Below, piece after piece: positions 48,547 to 56,581 of a stretch of DNA of 64,000 nucleotides (positions are counted from its first letter, which is position 1; every line of letters begins with the position of its first letter). Source of the DNA: Actinobacteria bacterium IMCC26077 (lineage in GTDB: Bacteria; Actinomycetota; Actinomycetes; Nanopelagicales; Nanopelagicaceae); NCBI GenBank assembly GCA_002284915.1, contig CP015606.1, positions 1,240,001-1,304,000 of the forward strand, read 5' to 3'. The position numbers were made by a program, and so were the translations under genes. The notes beneath the pieces are model-generated. The model did not search any database, was not told the origin of the DNA, and worked only from the letters and a program-made list of their open reading frames with translations.

Positions 48547-49343
48547 CAGATCAACCTCTTTTCTGCAAGAAATTCCACAAGCGCTCCGCCACCATTTCCG
48601 TCATCGGTGACTTTGACACCAGCGCCACGCGCCGGTGCAAGCGCAAAGTCATTGACAGCGCTCCAGGCACCGCTACTGCCAACTTCGCTTGGCGCCACGC
48701 CTAAGTCAGCGAGTGAAAGCTCGCTAATGCTCTTCTTCTTCGCTGCCATGATTCCTTTAAATGAGGGGTAGCGCGGTTCATTAATCTTCTCAATAACCGT
48801 AACAATTGCAGGCATAGGCGACTCCATTGCCTCAACGCCTTCGTCAGTCATCCGCTTGCTTTTAATCGTTCGAGCGTTTACATCAACATGTACTTCGCCA
48901 GCGAAAGATAGATGCGGTAGATCCAGTCGCTCCGAGAGCATTGCGGGAATGACGCTCATCCGCGCATCAGTTGATTCAGTTCCCGTAAGAATGAGATCGG
49001 GATTCTCCCGCTTAATTGCCTCGGCAAGAATTCGAGAGGTTGTTAGCGCATCTGATCCAGCTAGTGCATCATCTTTCACATGGAGCGCGTTATCTGCGCC
49101 CATCGATAGCCCCTTGCGCAGCGCCTCTTGAGCTCGCTCAGGACCCATCGAGAGCAGAGTGATGGTGTGACCTGCTTCAGCGCCACCATTAGCTTCGACA
49201 ATTCGTAACGCCTCTTCAACCGCGTACTCATCGAGATCATTGAGAACCGCATCGGCGCTCTCGCGATCGAGAACTTTGGCAGGGGTGAGTTTCTTCTCAG
49301 CCCATGAATCGGGGACCTGCTTAACGCAGACAAGGATCTTCAC
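48546..49343 (-). CDS. etfB: Electron transfer flavoprotein beta subunit
   Basis: AMP-binding partner of EtfA. The GTG at 49343 gives MKILVCVKQVPDSW, the standard EtfB start, and 265 residues. A TTG three codons upstream is also open. Landmarks are NDLDEYAVEEALRI and ILTGTESTDARMSVIPAMLSERLD in parts. TAACAT lies 8 bases before the GTG, so it is probably leaderless. Coupled to etfA by a 1-base overlap and divergent from fabD. Confidence 0.93.
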   Translation of the reverse strand: MKILVCVKQVPDSWAEKKLTPAKVLDRESADAVLNDLDEYAVEEALRIVEANGGAEAGHTITLLSMGPERAQEALRKGLSMGADNALHVKDDALAGSDALTTSRILAEAIKRENPDLILTGTESTDARMSVIPAMLSERLDLPHLSFAGEVHVDVNARTIKSKRMTDEGVEAMESPMPAIVTVIEKINEPRYPSFKGIMAAKKKSISELSLADLGVAPSEVGSSGAWSAVNDFALAPARGAGVKVTDDGNGGGALVEFLAEKRLI

Positions 49344-49426
49344 GAGGGGCAATGTTACCCATCAGTAACTCAAATGACGCGGTGAATTACTACTAAGTAA
49401 CCGATTTCACCCCCTACTCTGAACCA
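49344..49426. promoter_or_regulatory. Divergent promoter region of etfBA and the fab operon with two inverted repeats
   Basis: The 83-base gap has GTTAC-CCATCA-GTAAC (49354-49369) and TTACT-ACTA-AGTAA (49387-49400), two related dyads. TACTCT (49415-49420) ends 6 bases before the fabD ATG, giving a leaderless fab operon. TAACAT on minus sits before etfB and overlaps the first dyad. The dyads are candidate operators for a shared lipid-metabolism regulator; the binding protein is unknown. Confidence 0.45.
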
Positions 49427-50614
49427 ATGCTCGCTCTCGTTGCCCCAGGTCAAGGTGCACAGACGCCCGGCTTCCTCAACCCTTGGCTCGAACTTACCCG
49501 GGCCCATCAACTACTCACCTGGTGGGGCGCGGTCGCCGATATCGACCTCATCCACCTCGGGAGTAACGCCGATGGCGAAGAGATCAAAGATACGTCCAAT
49601 GCCCAACCGCTACTGGTCGCTGCCGGACTCCTCGGCGCGCTCTCGCTCTTTCCGCACCCATCTGATGCATTTGGAAAAGTTGGCGTCGTCGCTGGCCACT
49701 CGGTCGGTGAGTTCACTGCTGCTGCTGGCGCGCGAGCAATCACCGCAGAGTCAGCGATGGTCTTGGTGAAAGAACGCGGCATCGCCATGGCAGCAGCCTC
49801 CAATCGGGCCGCTACTGGAATGTCTGCGCTATTAGGCGGCGAGCGCGATGCCGTTCTTGCCGCAATCACTGCACATAATCTTTATGCCGCAAATGAAAAT
49901 GGGGCGGGGCAGATCGTCGCCGCTGGACTCCTTTCCGATCTCCAAGCGCTCGAAAGTGCGCCACCTGAAGGAACGCGCGTTCGTCCACTCGCAGTCGCTG
50001 GCGCATTTCATACTCCTTATATGGAGAGCGCTCGAGAGCGGCTATCGATGCTCGCTGGGCAGGTCAGCGTCCGCGACCCCCGGACCAAGGTGTTATCGAA
50101 TAACGATGGCGCGGTGATTCATTCCGGGCGCGAGATTCTCACTCGGATGGTCAATCAAATTGCCTCCCCCGTTCGTTGGGATCTGTGCATGAGAACTTTA
50201 GGAGAGCTTGGCGTTACTGCAGTCATTGAAGTTCCACCAGCGGGAACTTTGGTGGGATTAATCAAGCGCGCTCTTCCAGGTGTCGAGACGTTAGCTTTAA
50301 AAACGCCTGACGATATTCCGGCAGCGCTCGACATCATCGCTCGTCATGGTTTTCCCAGCGAAATCAGTGATCAACCAACATGGCGAATGATTGTTGCGCC
50401 GTTCTCAGGAACCTTCACTCATGTTGGAATCGAAGTCGGCACGGAGCTTCACGCTGGCACAGTTGTTGGCGCTATCGCTAATCGTCGAGAGAGTATCGAG
50501 CTCACAACAGATCACGATGGCATGCTCATTGAATTTATGGTGGAGGATGGCGATCCAGTTTCGCCTGGACAACCCATTGCGCGACTTCATCCTCTTGGGC
50601 AAGGAGCGCACTAA
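49427..50614 (+). CDS. fabD: Malonyl-CoA:ACP transacylase fused to a biotinyl/lipoyl-like domain
   Basis: Transfers malonyl groups from CoA to ACP for FAS II. Residues 1-305 are a complete FabD: VAPGQGAQTPGF, the nucleophile Ser92 in GHSVGEF, and His195 in AGAFHTP. The protein is 395 residues, some 80 longer than usual. Residues about 319-388 read as a biotinyl/lipoyl-like barrel (VAPFSGTF, GTELHAGTVVGAI, DHDGMLIEFMVEDGDPVSPGQPI). At the modified-lysine position the sequence is ANRRES, with Arg354 replacing Lys, so it is unlikely to be biotinylated. First gene of fabD-fabH-acpP-fabF-accD; its stop overlaps fabH by 1 base. Confidence 0.93.
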   Translation: MLALVAPGQGAQTPGFLNPWLELTRAHQLLTWWGAVADIDLIHLGSNADGEEIKDTSNAQPLLVAAGLLGALSLFPHPSDAFGKVGVVAGHSVGEFTAAAGARAITAESAMVLVKERGIAMAAASNRAATGMSALLGGERDAVLAAITAHNLYAANENGAGQIVAAGLLSDLQALESAPPEGTRVRPLAVAGAFHTPYMESARERLSMLAGQVSVRDPRTKVLSNNDGAVIHSGREILTRMVNQIASPVRWDLCMRTLGELGVTAVIEVPPAGTLVGLIKRALPGVETLALKTPDDIPAALDIIARHGFPSEISDQPTWRMIVAPFSGTFTHVGIEVGTELHAGTVVGAIANRRESIELTTDHDGMLIEFMVEDGDPVSPGQPIARLHPLGQGAH

Positions 50615-51615
50615 TGGCCAACATAAAAGATCGCGAATTTGCGCGTCACTCTCGGATCATGAGCGTCGGTGTCTATCGGCCAAAGCGTGTAGTCCCTAAT
50701 AGTGAGATCATTGCGGCTATCGATTCAAGCGATGAATGGATTAAGGAACGAAGTGGAATCCACTCTCGGCGAATTGCAGGTGATGATGAGAGCGTCATTA
50801 GCATGTCGGTCGCAGCGGCAAAGAGTGCGCTCGAACGAGCCGGGATCACTGCAGAACAGTTAGGCGCGGTCATCTGCGCCACCGTCACCTATCCTTTTCA
50901 AACTCCGAGCGCTGCTACCGATATCGCCCTCCAACTTGGCGCCCCTAAAGTCCCAGCATTCGATATCTCTGCAGCCTGCGCCGGCTTCTGCTACGGGGTA
51001 GGACTTGCTAGCGACATGGTTCGTGGCGCAAGCGCCGAATACGTCCTACTAATAGGTGTAGAGAAACTCTCTGACTTCACCGACCCCACCGACCGGGGAA
51101 CAGCTTTTATCTTTGCCGATGGCGCCGGCGCGGTGATCATTGGTCCATCAGCAGAACCTGGGATTGGGCCGACTATTTGGGGATCCGATGCCACCGCCCG
51201 CGAGGCAATCATGATGGAACCTTCCTGGGTTGATCTCCGTGATCCCGAATCACTTGGCTGGCCAGATATCAAGATGCAAGGGCAAACGGTTTTTCGTTGG
51301 GCGGTCTATCAAATGGCGCCAGTTGCCCTTGAGGCGCTCGCTGCCGCAGGAATCGCTCCTGAGGATCTCGATGCATTTATCCCCCATCAAGCAAATGAAC
51401 GAATCATCGATGCGATGGCGAAGGCGATGAACTTGCCAGAGCGAGTAGCAATCGCGCGCGATATCAGGACATCCGGAAATACCTCCGCCGCATCGATACC
51501 ACTAGCTATGGATGCCCTGTATCAAGAGGGAAGGATTCGCAGCGGTGATGTCGCATTACTCATTGGGTTTGGTGCCGGGCTTGTCTATGCCGCCCAAGTT
51601 GTTCAACTGCCGTAA
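50614..51615 (+). CDS. fabH: 3-oxoacyl-ACP synthase III
   Basis: Starts fatty acid chains by condensing acyl-CoA with malonyl-ACP. The 333-residue protein has the catalytic Cys122 in ISAACAGFCYG, His258 in IPHQANERI and Asn289 in TSGNTSAAS, the complete FabH triad. Primer preference (acetyl or branched) is not evident. Overlaps fabD by one base (TAATG). Confidence 0.96.
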   Translation: MANIKDREFARHSRIMSVGVYRPKRVVPNSEIIAAIDSSDEWIKERSGIHSRRIAGDDESVISMSVAAAKSALERAGITAEQLGAVICATVTYPFQTPSAATDIALQLGAPKVPAFDISAACAGFCYGVGLASDMVRGASAEYVLLIGVEKLSDFTDPTDRGTAFIFADGAGAVIIGPSAEPGIGPTIWGSDATAREAIMMEPSWVDLRDPESLGWPDIKMQGQTVFRWAVYQMAPVALEALAAAGIAPEDLDAFIPHQANERIIDAMAKAMNLPERVAIARDIRTSGNTSAASIPLAMDALYQEGRIRSGDVALLIGFGAGLVYAAQVVQLP

Positions 51616-51661
51616 TACTAGAGAGATAACCAATAGCTAACGGAAAGGAAGTACCCGAAAG

Positions 51662-51910
51662 ATGGCGCTAACACATAATGAAGTCCTCGCAGGAATTCGA
51701 GAGATTGTCGAAGAGGTTGCCGGAGTCTCCCCTGATCAAATCGAAATGGATAAGAGTTTTACCGATGATCTCGATGTCGATTCACTGAGCATGGTTGAAG
51801 TGGTCGTTGCCGCTGAAGAGCGTTTTGGTGTCAAGATTCCTGATGACGAAGTAACCAACATGGCTACCGTAGGCGATGCTGTGAACTTCATCGTCCGCGC
51901 AGCTTCATAG
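51662..51910 (+). CDS. acpP: Acyl carrier protein
   Basis: Carries growing acyl chains on phosphopantetheine. The 82-residue acidic protein has DLDVDSLSMVEVVV, with Ser41 as the modification site. A GGAAAGGAAG ribosome site precedes the ATG. It lies between fabH and fabF. Confidence 0.97.
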   Translation: MALTHNEVLAGIREIVEEVAGVSPDQIEMDKSFTDDLDVDSLSMVEVVVAAEERFGVKIPDDEVTNMATVGDAVNFIVRAAS

Positions 51911-51925
51911 AAGGCTGAAAATCTC

Positions 51926-53173
51926 ATGACAACTCGTCGAGTAGTGATAACCGGTTTGGGAGCGCTCTCACCTCTTGGTGCAGACGTTGCCACAACGTGG
52001 AGTTCACTACTGGCGGGCAAGAGTGGCGTGGTCCGAATGGCTGCTGATTGGGCTCCGGATATCCCAGCTCAGATTGCAGCGCCGGTTGCCAAAGACCCGA
52101 GTGAATTGATGGATCGAGTCGAGATCCGAAAGCTCGATAGATCCGAGGCATTTGCTCTTATTGCAGCGCGAGAGGCTTGGAGCGACTCTGGTAAACCAGA
52201 GGTTGAGAGCGAGCGATTGGGCGTGGTCATCGCCTCTGGTATTGGTGGCGTACTTACCTTGCTCGGCGCATACGATGTATTGAAAGAGAAAGGCGCGCGC
52301 CTTGTCTCACCGCACACTGTTCCGATGTTGATGCCTAACGGCCCCGCAGCGCATGTAGGTATCGAGATCGGAGCTCGGGCCGGTGTGCATACCCCAGTTA
52401 GCGCCTGCGCATCTGGCGCTGAAGCTATTGGTTATGCGCTCGAGATGATCCGTAATAATCGCGCTGATGTTGTTGTCGCAGGTGGTACTGAAGCAGCGAT
52501 TCATCCGCTACCCATGGCCGGTTTTGCGAATATGAAAGCGCTCTCCACGCGCAATGACGATCCAATTAGAGCATCTCGACCGTACGATCGAGATCGCGAT
52601 GGTTTTGTTCTTGGCGAAGGCGCTGGTGTTCTTGTGCTCGAGCTGTTAGAACATGCCACTGCTCGTGGCGCAAAGATCTACGGAGAGATTGTTGGTCAGG
52701 GGCTTACTTCAGATGGTTTTCATATCGCTGCACCTGATCCAGCAGGAACAGGTGCGACCCGTGCTATGCGAGCTGCCATGGAAAGTTCTGGCATCTCGCC
52801 GAAAGATATCGTCCACCTAAACGCGCACGCTACCTCTACGCCCGTAGGTGATATCGCTGAGGCGGGAGCGATCACGCATGCGCTCGGTAGCGATGCAGAA
52901 CATGTCGCGATCTCTGCCACGAAATCGATGACTGGACACTTGCTCGGTGGCGCCGGAGCGCTGGAATCTATTTTCACCGTTCTTGCTCTCCATCATCGGT
53001 TAGCTCCACCTACAATCAATGTTGAGAATCTCGACGAGCAGATCACTCTTGATGTTGTTCGAGATACACCTCGCCCACTTCCGCAGGGTGATATTGGCGC
53101 GCTCAATAATTCTTTTGGCTTTGGTGGCCACAATGTCGCCCTCGTCTTCACCTCATTTGGTGCTCCTGCATGA
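51926..53173 (+). CDS. fabF: 3-oxoacyl-ACP synthase II
   Basis: Elongating condensing enzyme of FAS II. The 415-residue protein has Cys161 in TPVSACASGAEAIGY and histidines in LNAHATSTPVGD and KSMTGHLLGGAGA, the Cys-His-His triad. It overlaps accD by 4 bases (ATGA), coupling chain elongation to malonyl-CoA supply. Confidence 0.97.
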   Translation: MTTRRVVITGLGALSPLGADVATTWSSLLAGKSGVVRMAADWAPDIPAQIAAPVAKDPSELMDRVEIRKLDRSEAFALIAAREAWSDSGKPEVESERLGVVIASGIGGVLTLLGAYDVLKEKGARLVSPHTVPMLMPNGPAAHVGIEIGARAGVHTPVSACASGAEAIGYALEMIRNNRADVVVAGGTEAAIHPLPMAGFANMKALSTRNDDPIRASRPYDRDRDGFVLGEGAGVLVLELLEHATARGAKIYGEIVGQGLTSDGFHIAAPDPAGTGATRAMRAAMESSGISPKDIVHLNAHATSTPVGDIAEAGAITHALGSDAEHVAISATKSMTGHLLGGAGALESIFTVLALHHRLAPPTINVENLDEQITLDVVRDTPRPLPQGDIGALNNSFGFGGHNVALVFTSFGAPA

Positions 53174-54552
53174 GCGTCGATCCCAAGGATCCACAACTTC
53201 GAATCGAAAAGATTATCGATTCTGGAAGTTTCACTCCCTTAACTGAGCGCGATGAGTCAGGGATGCTAGCCGCCTCCGGAACCATCTCTGGTACTCGAGT
53301 GACCCTCTTCGCTACCGATGCCACAATCCAAGGTGGCGCGATGGGCGAAGCGGGTGCCCATGTAATCCTCTCCGCTTATGCAGATGCGATGAAACATCAG
53401 AACCCGATTGTTGGAATCTGGCACTCAGGTGGTGCTCGCCTCCGCGAAGGAGTGAAATCTCTCCACGCATTCGGGTTGGTCTTTAATGCAATCACTCAAG
53501 CAAGTGGAAAGATTCCGCAACTCTCGTTGGTGCTTGGACCTGCTGCTGGTGGCGGCGCTTATGGACCTGCGCTCACCGATGTGATTGTGCTCGCCCCTGA
53601 AGGTCGGATCTTCGTCACCGGACCAGATGTCGTTCGAAGCGTCACCGGAGAATCTGTCGATATGGCTCGCCTTGGCGGCCCTGAACCTCATGGTCGTCGT
53701 AGTGGCGTCGTACACGTCATCGCTGAGAGTGACGAGGACTCCTTCGAATCCATTCGCCGCTTAGTGCGTCTCTTGGGAGACCAAGGAGAATTCACAAACA
53801 CGGGCAGCGATCTCGATCTTGCGCAATTTCTTCCCGATTCGAATAAACGCGCCTACGATGTTCATCCATTGATTGCAGGGTTGCTCGATGAGGGCTCTGA
53901 TCGTCAGGAACTCCATCCAAAATGGGCGCCAAATATTGTTACCACTCTTGGACGACTCAACGGCCGGACTGTTGGCGTCGTTGCGAACAATCCCCTTCGT
54001 TTAGGTGGTTGTCTTGATTCCTCATCTGCTGAGAAGGCAGCGCGCTTTGTTCGGATGTGTGACTCTTTTGGCGTACCTCTCGTGGTACTCGTCGATGTAC
54101 CTGGTTATCTGCCAGGTGTAGGGCAAGAGTGGGATGGAGTCGTCCGACGCGGCGCAAAATTACTCCATGCTTTTAGCGAAGCTGTCGTGCCACGAGTCAC
54201 ACTCATCACACGCAAAGCTTATGGCGGTGCCTATATCGCTATGAATTCACGATCACTTGGCGCCACCAAAGTCTTTGCCTGGCCAAACGCTGAAGTTGCC
54301 GTGATGGGGGCAGTCGCTGCAATTCGCGTGCTGCATCGGAGAATTCTTGCCGACTTGCCCGATGATCAACGAGCAGCGATGGAGTTAGAGCTCGCTGCCG
54401 AACACGAGAAGATCTCTGGCGGTGTTGCTCGGGCGATTGAAATTGGTGTCGTTGATGAAATCATCGAACCAAATCTGTCACGGAGCGCTATCGCCAGTGC
54501 AATAGCTGCGGCTCCGGCGCGACGCGGAGCACACAGCAATATCCCGCTGTAA
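53170..54552 (+). CDS. accD: Acyl-CoA carboxylase carboxyltransferase (beta) subunit
   Basis: Carboxyltransferase of the AccD/PccB type that moves CO2 from biotin to acetyl- or propionyl-CoA. The 460-residue protein has both crotonase-like halves: GIWHSGGARLREGVKSL and GPAAGGGAYGPALTD in the N half, and VDVPGYLPGVGQEWDGVVRRGAKLL in parts and TRKAYGGAYIAMNSRSLGA in parts in the C half. No zinc finger is seen, as in actinobacterial forms. The biotinylated alpha subunit is not in the window. Confidence 0.93.
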   Translation: MSVDPKDPQLRIEKIIDSGSFTPLTERDESGMLAASGTISGTRVTLFATDATIQGGAMGEAGAHVILSAYADAMKHQNPIVGIWHSGGARLREGVKSLHAFGLVFNAITQASGKIPQLSLVLGPAAGGGAYGPALTDVIVLAPEGRIFVTGPDVVRSVTGESVDMARLGGPEPHGRRSGVVHVIAESDEDSFESIRRLVRLLGDQGEFTNTGSDLDLAQFLPDSNKRAYDVHPLIAGLLDEGSDRQELHPKWAPNIVTTLGRLNGRTVGVVANNPLRLGGCLDSSSAEKAARFVRMCDSFGVPLVVLVDVPGYLPGVGQEWDGVVRRGAKLLHAFSEAVVPRVTLITRKAYGGAYIAMNSRSLGATKVFAWPNAEVAVMGAVAAIRVLHRRILADLPDDQRAAMELELAAEHEKISGGVARAIEIGVVDEIIEPNLSRSAIASAIAAAPARRGAHSNIPL

Positions 54553-54557
54553 AAAAA

Positions 54558-55070
54558 TTATCCCGTTGCATGGAGCCAGCGCATTCCCTCTTGTCCGATT
54601 CGAAATGGGAGTAACTCCTCTTCCCACGGGCGCCCGAGCGCTTCTTCAAGTGCGCTTTCGACATCACGACCATTACGTAACGCGGTATCTACTACTGCAC
54701 GAATTCGATTCTCCGAGAGATAGATATCTCCACTTCCACCGACGCAGCCATGGAAGAGGCCCAGCGATGGGGTTGCTAGATAACGAGAGCCATCACACCC
54801 TTTACTCGCCTCTTCGCTGATATCAAAGCGGAGGTAATGCCAGCCAGCGAGTGCATCGGCGATTCGACCTGAAATTCCGGGAGCGCCAGAGAAGCGCAAC
54901 CGACATTGGCCGCTCCCAGGAGCAAGTGGTTGGTTATTCCATTGGAGCGCAATATCGACACCTAAGATTTGGCTGAGCGACCATTGAATATGTTGCTGCA
55001 GCGCATTAGGCGCAGAGAAGATCTCGAGCCACCCGCCAACGCGAGCGCCCGATGCACGGTATTCCTTCAT
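54558..55070 (-). CDS. DUF3145 family protein
   Basis: A 170-residue actinobacterial protein of unknown function. The ATG at 55070 has a perfect GGAGG six bases upstream; a TTG two codons earlier overlaps that site and is rejected. The family core is visible: ALQQHIQWSLSQILG, LAPGSGQCRLRFSGAPG, LAGWHYLRFDISEEAS and GLFHGCVGGSGDIYLSENRIR in parts. It lies convergent to the fab operon, where streptomycetes also keep it. A link to fatty acid synthesis is suggested only by position. Confidence 0.85.
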   Translation of the reverse strand: MKEYRASGARVGGWLEIFSAPNALQQHIQWSLSQILGVDIALQWNNQPLAPGSGQCRLRFSGAPGISGRIADALAGWHYLRFDISEEASKGCDGSRYLATPSLGLFHGCVGGSGDIYLSENRIRAVVDTALRNGRDVESALEEALGRPWEEELLPFRIGQEGMRWLHATG

Positions 55071-55389
55071 TCCCAACCTCCGAGTAGGTGCACCATGTGC
55101 CTTGGTGATGCGACCTTCCCCAGCCCATCACGCGCTACTTCAGAGGTGGAACAGCGCGAAAATCTACTTCACCAGAACGATATTTCGCTACTGGCTGGTA
55201 TTTACCGCGCTCAGGCCAGAGCCTTCTTTCGATTTCAGGAGTACCCGCTAGGGGCGGTACCCTTCTCGTAGTCCGATTCTTTGCAGGGCCCGTTTCGCCA
55301 GTTCGTGTAGGTGTTTCGTCAGGCTGTAGCAGGTGAAGACTGACGAACGAGGAATTCTCGATCGTTTCCTAAAAAACGAAGGAAGTTCA
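55071..55389. other. 319-base gap between DUF3145 and cspA, with two competing open frames
   Basis: On plus, an ATG at 55095 opens 58 codons to 55271 with no ribosome site. On minus, a stop-free frame from about 55350 to 55135 ends with the plausible protein-like stretches LWPERGKYQPVAKY and GEVDFRAVPPLK but has no ATG, GTG or TTG. TACCCT (55258-55263) on plus could be the cspA -10, giving a leader of about 120 bases. No known RNA gene is recognised. Neither frame is called as a gene. Confidence 0.4.
55301..55348 (+). promoter_or_regulatory. Structured cspA 5' leader with alternative hairpins
   Basis: TTCGTCAG (55315-55322) pairs with CTGACGAA (55340-55347) across 17 bases. GTTCGT (55301-55306) can instead pair with ACGAAC (55343-55348), which uses the same 3' segment. 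The two folds exclude each other. Cold-shock mRNAs often have long, temperature-sensing leaders; that role here is inference. Confidence 0.45.
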
Positions 55390-55593
55390 ATGGCAACAGG
55401 TACAGTGAAGTGGTTCAACTCTGAAAAGGGTTTCGGTTTTATTGCAGTAGATGGTGGCGGACAAGATGTGTTCGTTCACTACTCAGCAATCGCCGGAAAT
55501 GGCTACAAGACCCTCAATGAAGGTCAAGCAGTCGATTTCGAAATCGTTCAGGGTCCAAAGGGACCACAAGCTGACAAGGTAATCGGTAAGTAA
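55390..55593 (+). CDS. cspA: Cold shock protein (CspA family)
   Basis: Single-stranded nucleic-acid-binding RNA chaperone, 67 residues, with RNP1 KGFGFIAV and RNP2 [17 protein letters not shown] ribosome site precedes the ATG at 55390. A longer in-frame GTG form (55333) would add 19 unconserved residues and is rejected. It is followed by a strong terminator, so it is monocistronic. Confidence 0.96.
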   Translation: MATGTVKWFNSEKGFGFIAVDGGGQDVFVHYSAIAGNGYKTLNEGQAVDFEIVQGPKGPQADKVIGK

Positions 55594-55610
55594 TTACTCG
55601 ATACTTTAGG

Positions 55611-55645
55611 AACCGCCCAAGCCTCGACGGTTTGGGCGGTTTTTT
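55611..55645 (+). terminator. Rho-independent terminator after cspA
   Basis: AACCGCCCAA and TTGGGCGGTT form a perfect 10-base-pair stem with an 11-base loop, followed by a T-run (55640-55645). It lies 18 bases past the cspA stop. It insulates cspA from ppx. Confidence 0.93.
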
Positions 55646-55669
55646 AATGGCCCTGCCTATACTGGGAGA

Positions 55670-56581
55670 ATGCGCCTTGGAGTTCTGGATGTTGGCTCCA
55701 ACTCGGTTCATCTCGAGGTAATCGATGGCCATCGCAGTGGTCCTCCCAGCGCTTTCAAAAGTTTCAAACATGAAATCAGGCTCACCGACTTCATCGATGA
55801 CTCTGGAAATCTCTCTAACCTTGGAATAGCTACCCTCCTTAGAGCAGTTACCGAATCGACCACCGAAGCGGCGGAGCTTCAGCTCGATGAGTTACTCGCC
55901 TTCGCAACGTCCGCTATTCGAGAAGCCAATAACTGCGACGATGTTCTGCGACAAGTTCAACGAGAAACTGGAATAGAACTCCAGGTGTTATCTGGTACCG
56001 AAGAGGCTCAATTTACTTTCTTGGCAGCACGGCGATGGCTTGGGTGGTCAGCAGGAGATCTTTTGGTCTTTGATATCGGAGGCGGCTCCCTTGAAATAGC
56101 GCGCGGACGTGAAGAAGCTGCGAGTTTCACCAGTTCTGTTCTCCTTGGCGCAGGTCGCCTAACCAGGGGGTTTCTCCAAGGCGATCCTTTCTCAGAAAAG
56201 ACCTTGAATAAACTTCGAAACTTCATTGATGAAACGTTAGAACCGCTGAAGCTAGAACTTGCTGATTACAAAAGTGGACATGCGGTGGGCACCAGTAAGA
56301 CTTTTCGAACTCTAGAGAAACTATGCTTTAGTTTTCACTCTAAGAAAGCCCAAGGAATCACTCGGGATGGAATCGATGCGATTGCATCGGGATTGATCCG
56401 AATGTCAACGAAGGAGCGGCGAGATCTACCTGGAGTATCTGAGACCCGAGCCCACCAAATAGTAGCGGGAGCTTTAGTTGCTCAACATGTCATGAAGAAC
56501 TTTTCTCTCGATGTGATTCACACTTGCCCATGGGCACTTCGCGAAGGAATCGTCCTTCGTAGAATGGATTGGATCAGCTAA
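55670..56581 (+). CDS. ppx: Exopolyphosphatase / Ppx-GppA family phosphatase
   Basis: Hydrolyses polyphosphate or pppGpp. The 303-residue protein has the actin-like ATPase motifs VLDVGSNSVHLEVID, FATSAIREANN and LLVFDIGGGSLEIARG, typical of the short two-domain actinobacterial Ppx. TATACT lies 6 bases before the ATG, and the GGGAGA between may also act as a ribosome site. Its end overlaps mutT1 (convergent) by 4 bases, close to ppk. Confidence 0.93.
   Translation: MRLGVLDVGSNSVHLEVIDGHRSGPPSAFKSFKHEIRLTDFIDDSGNLSNLGIATLLRAVTESTTEAAELQLDELLAFATSAIREANNCDDVLRQVQRETGIELQVLSGTEEAQFTFLAARRWLGWSAGDLLVFDIGGGSLEIARGREEAASFTSSVLLGAGRLTRGFLQGDPFSEKTLNKLRNFIDETLEPLKLELADYKSGHAVGTSKTFRTLEKLCFSFHSKKAQGITRDGIDAIASGLIRMSTKERRDLPGVSETRAHQIVAGALVAQHVMKNFSLDVIHTCPWALREGIVLRRMDWIS

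Noticed and set aside
50381-50614. FabD C-terminal domain as a working biotin carrier
   Set aside because: The biotin-accepting lysine is replaced by arginine in ANRRES; only the fold is supported.
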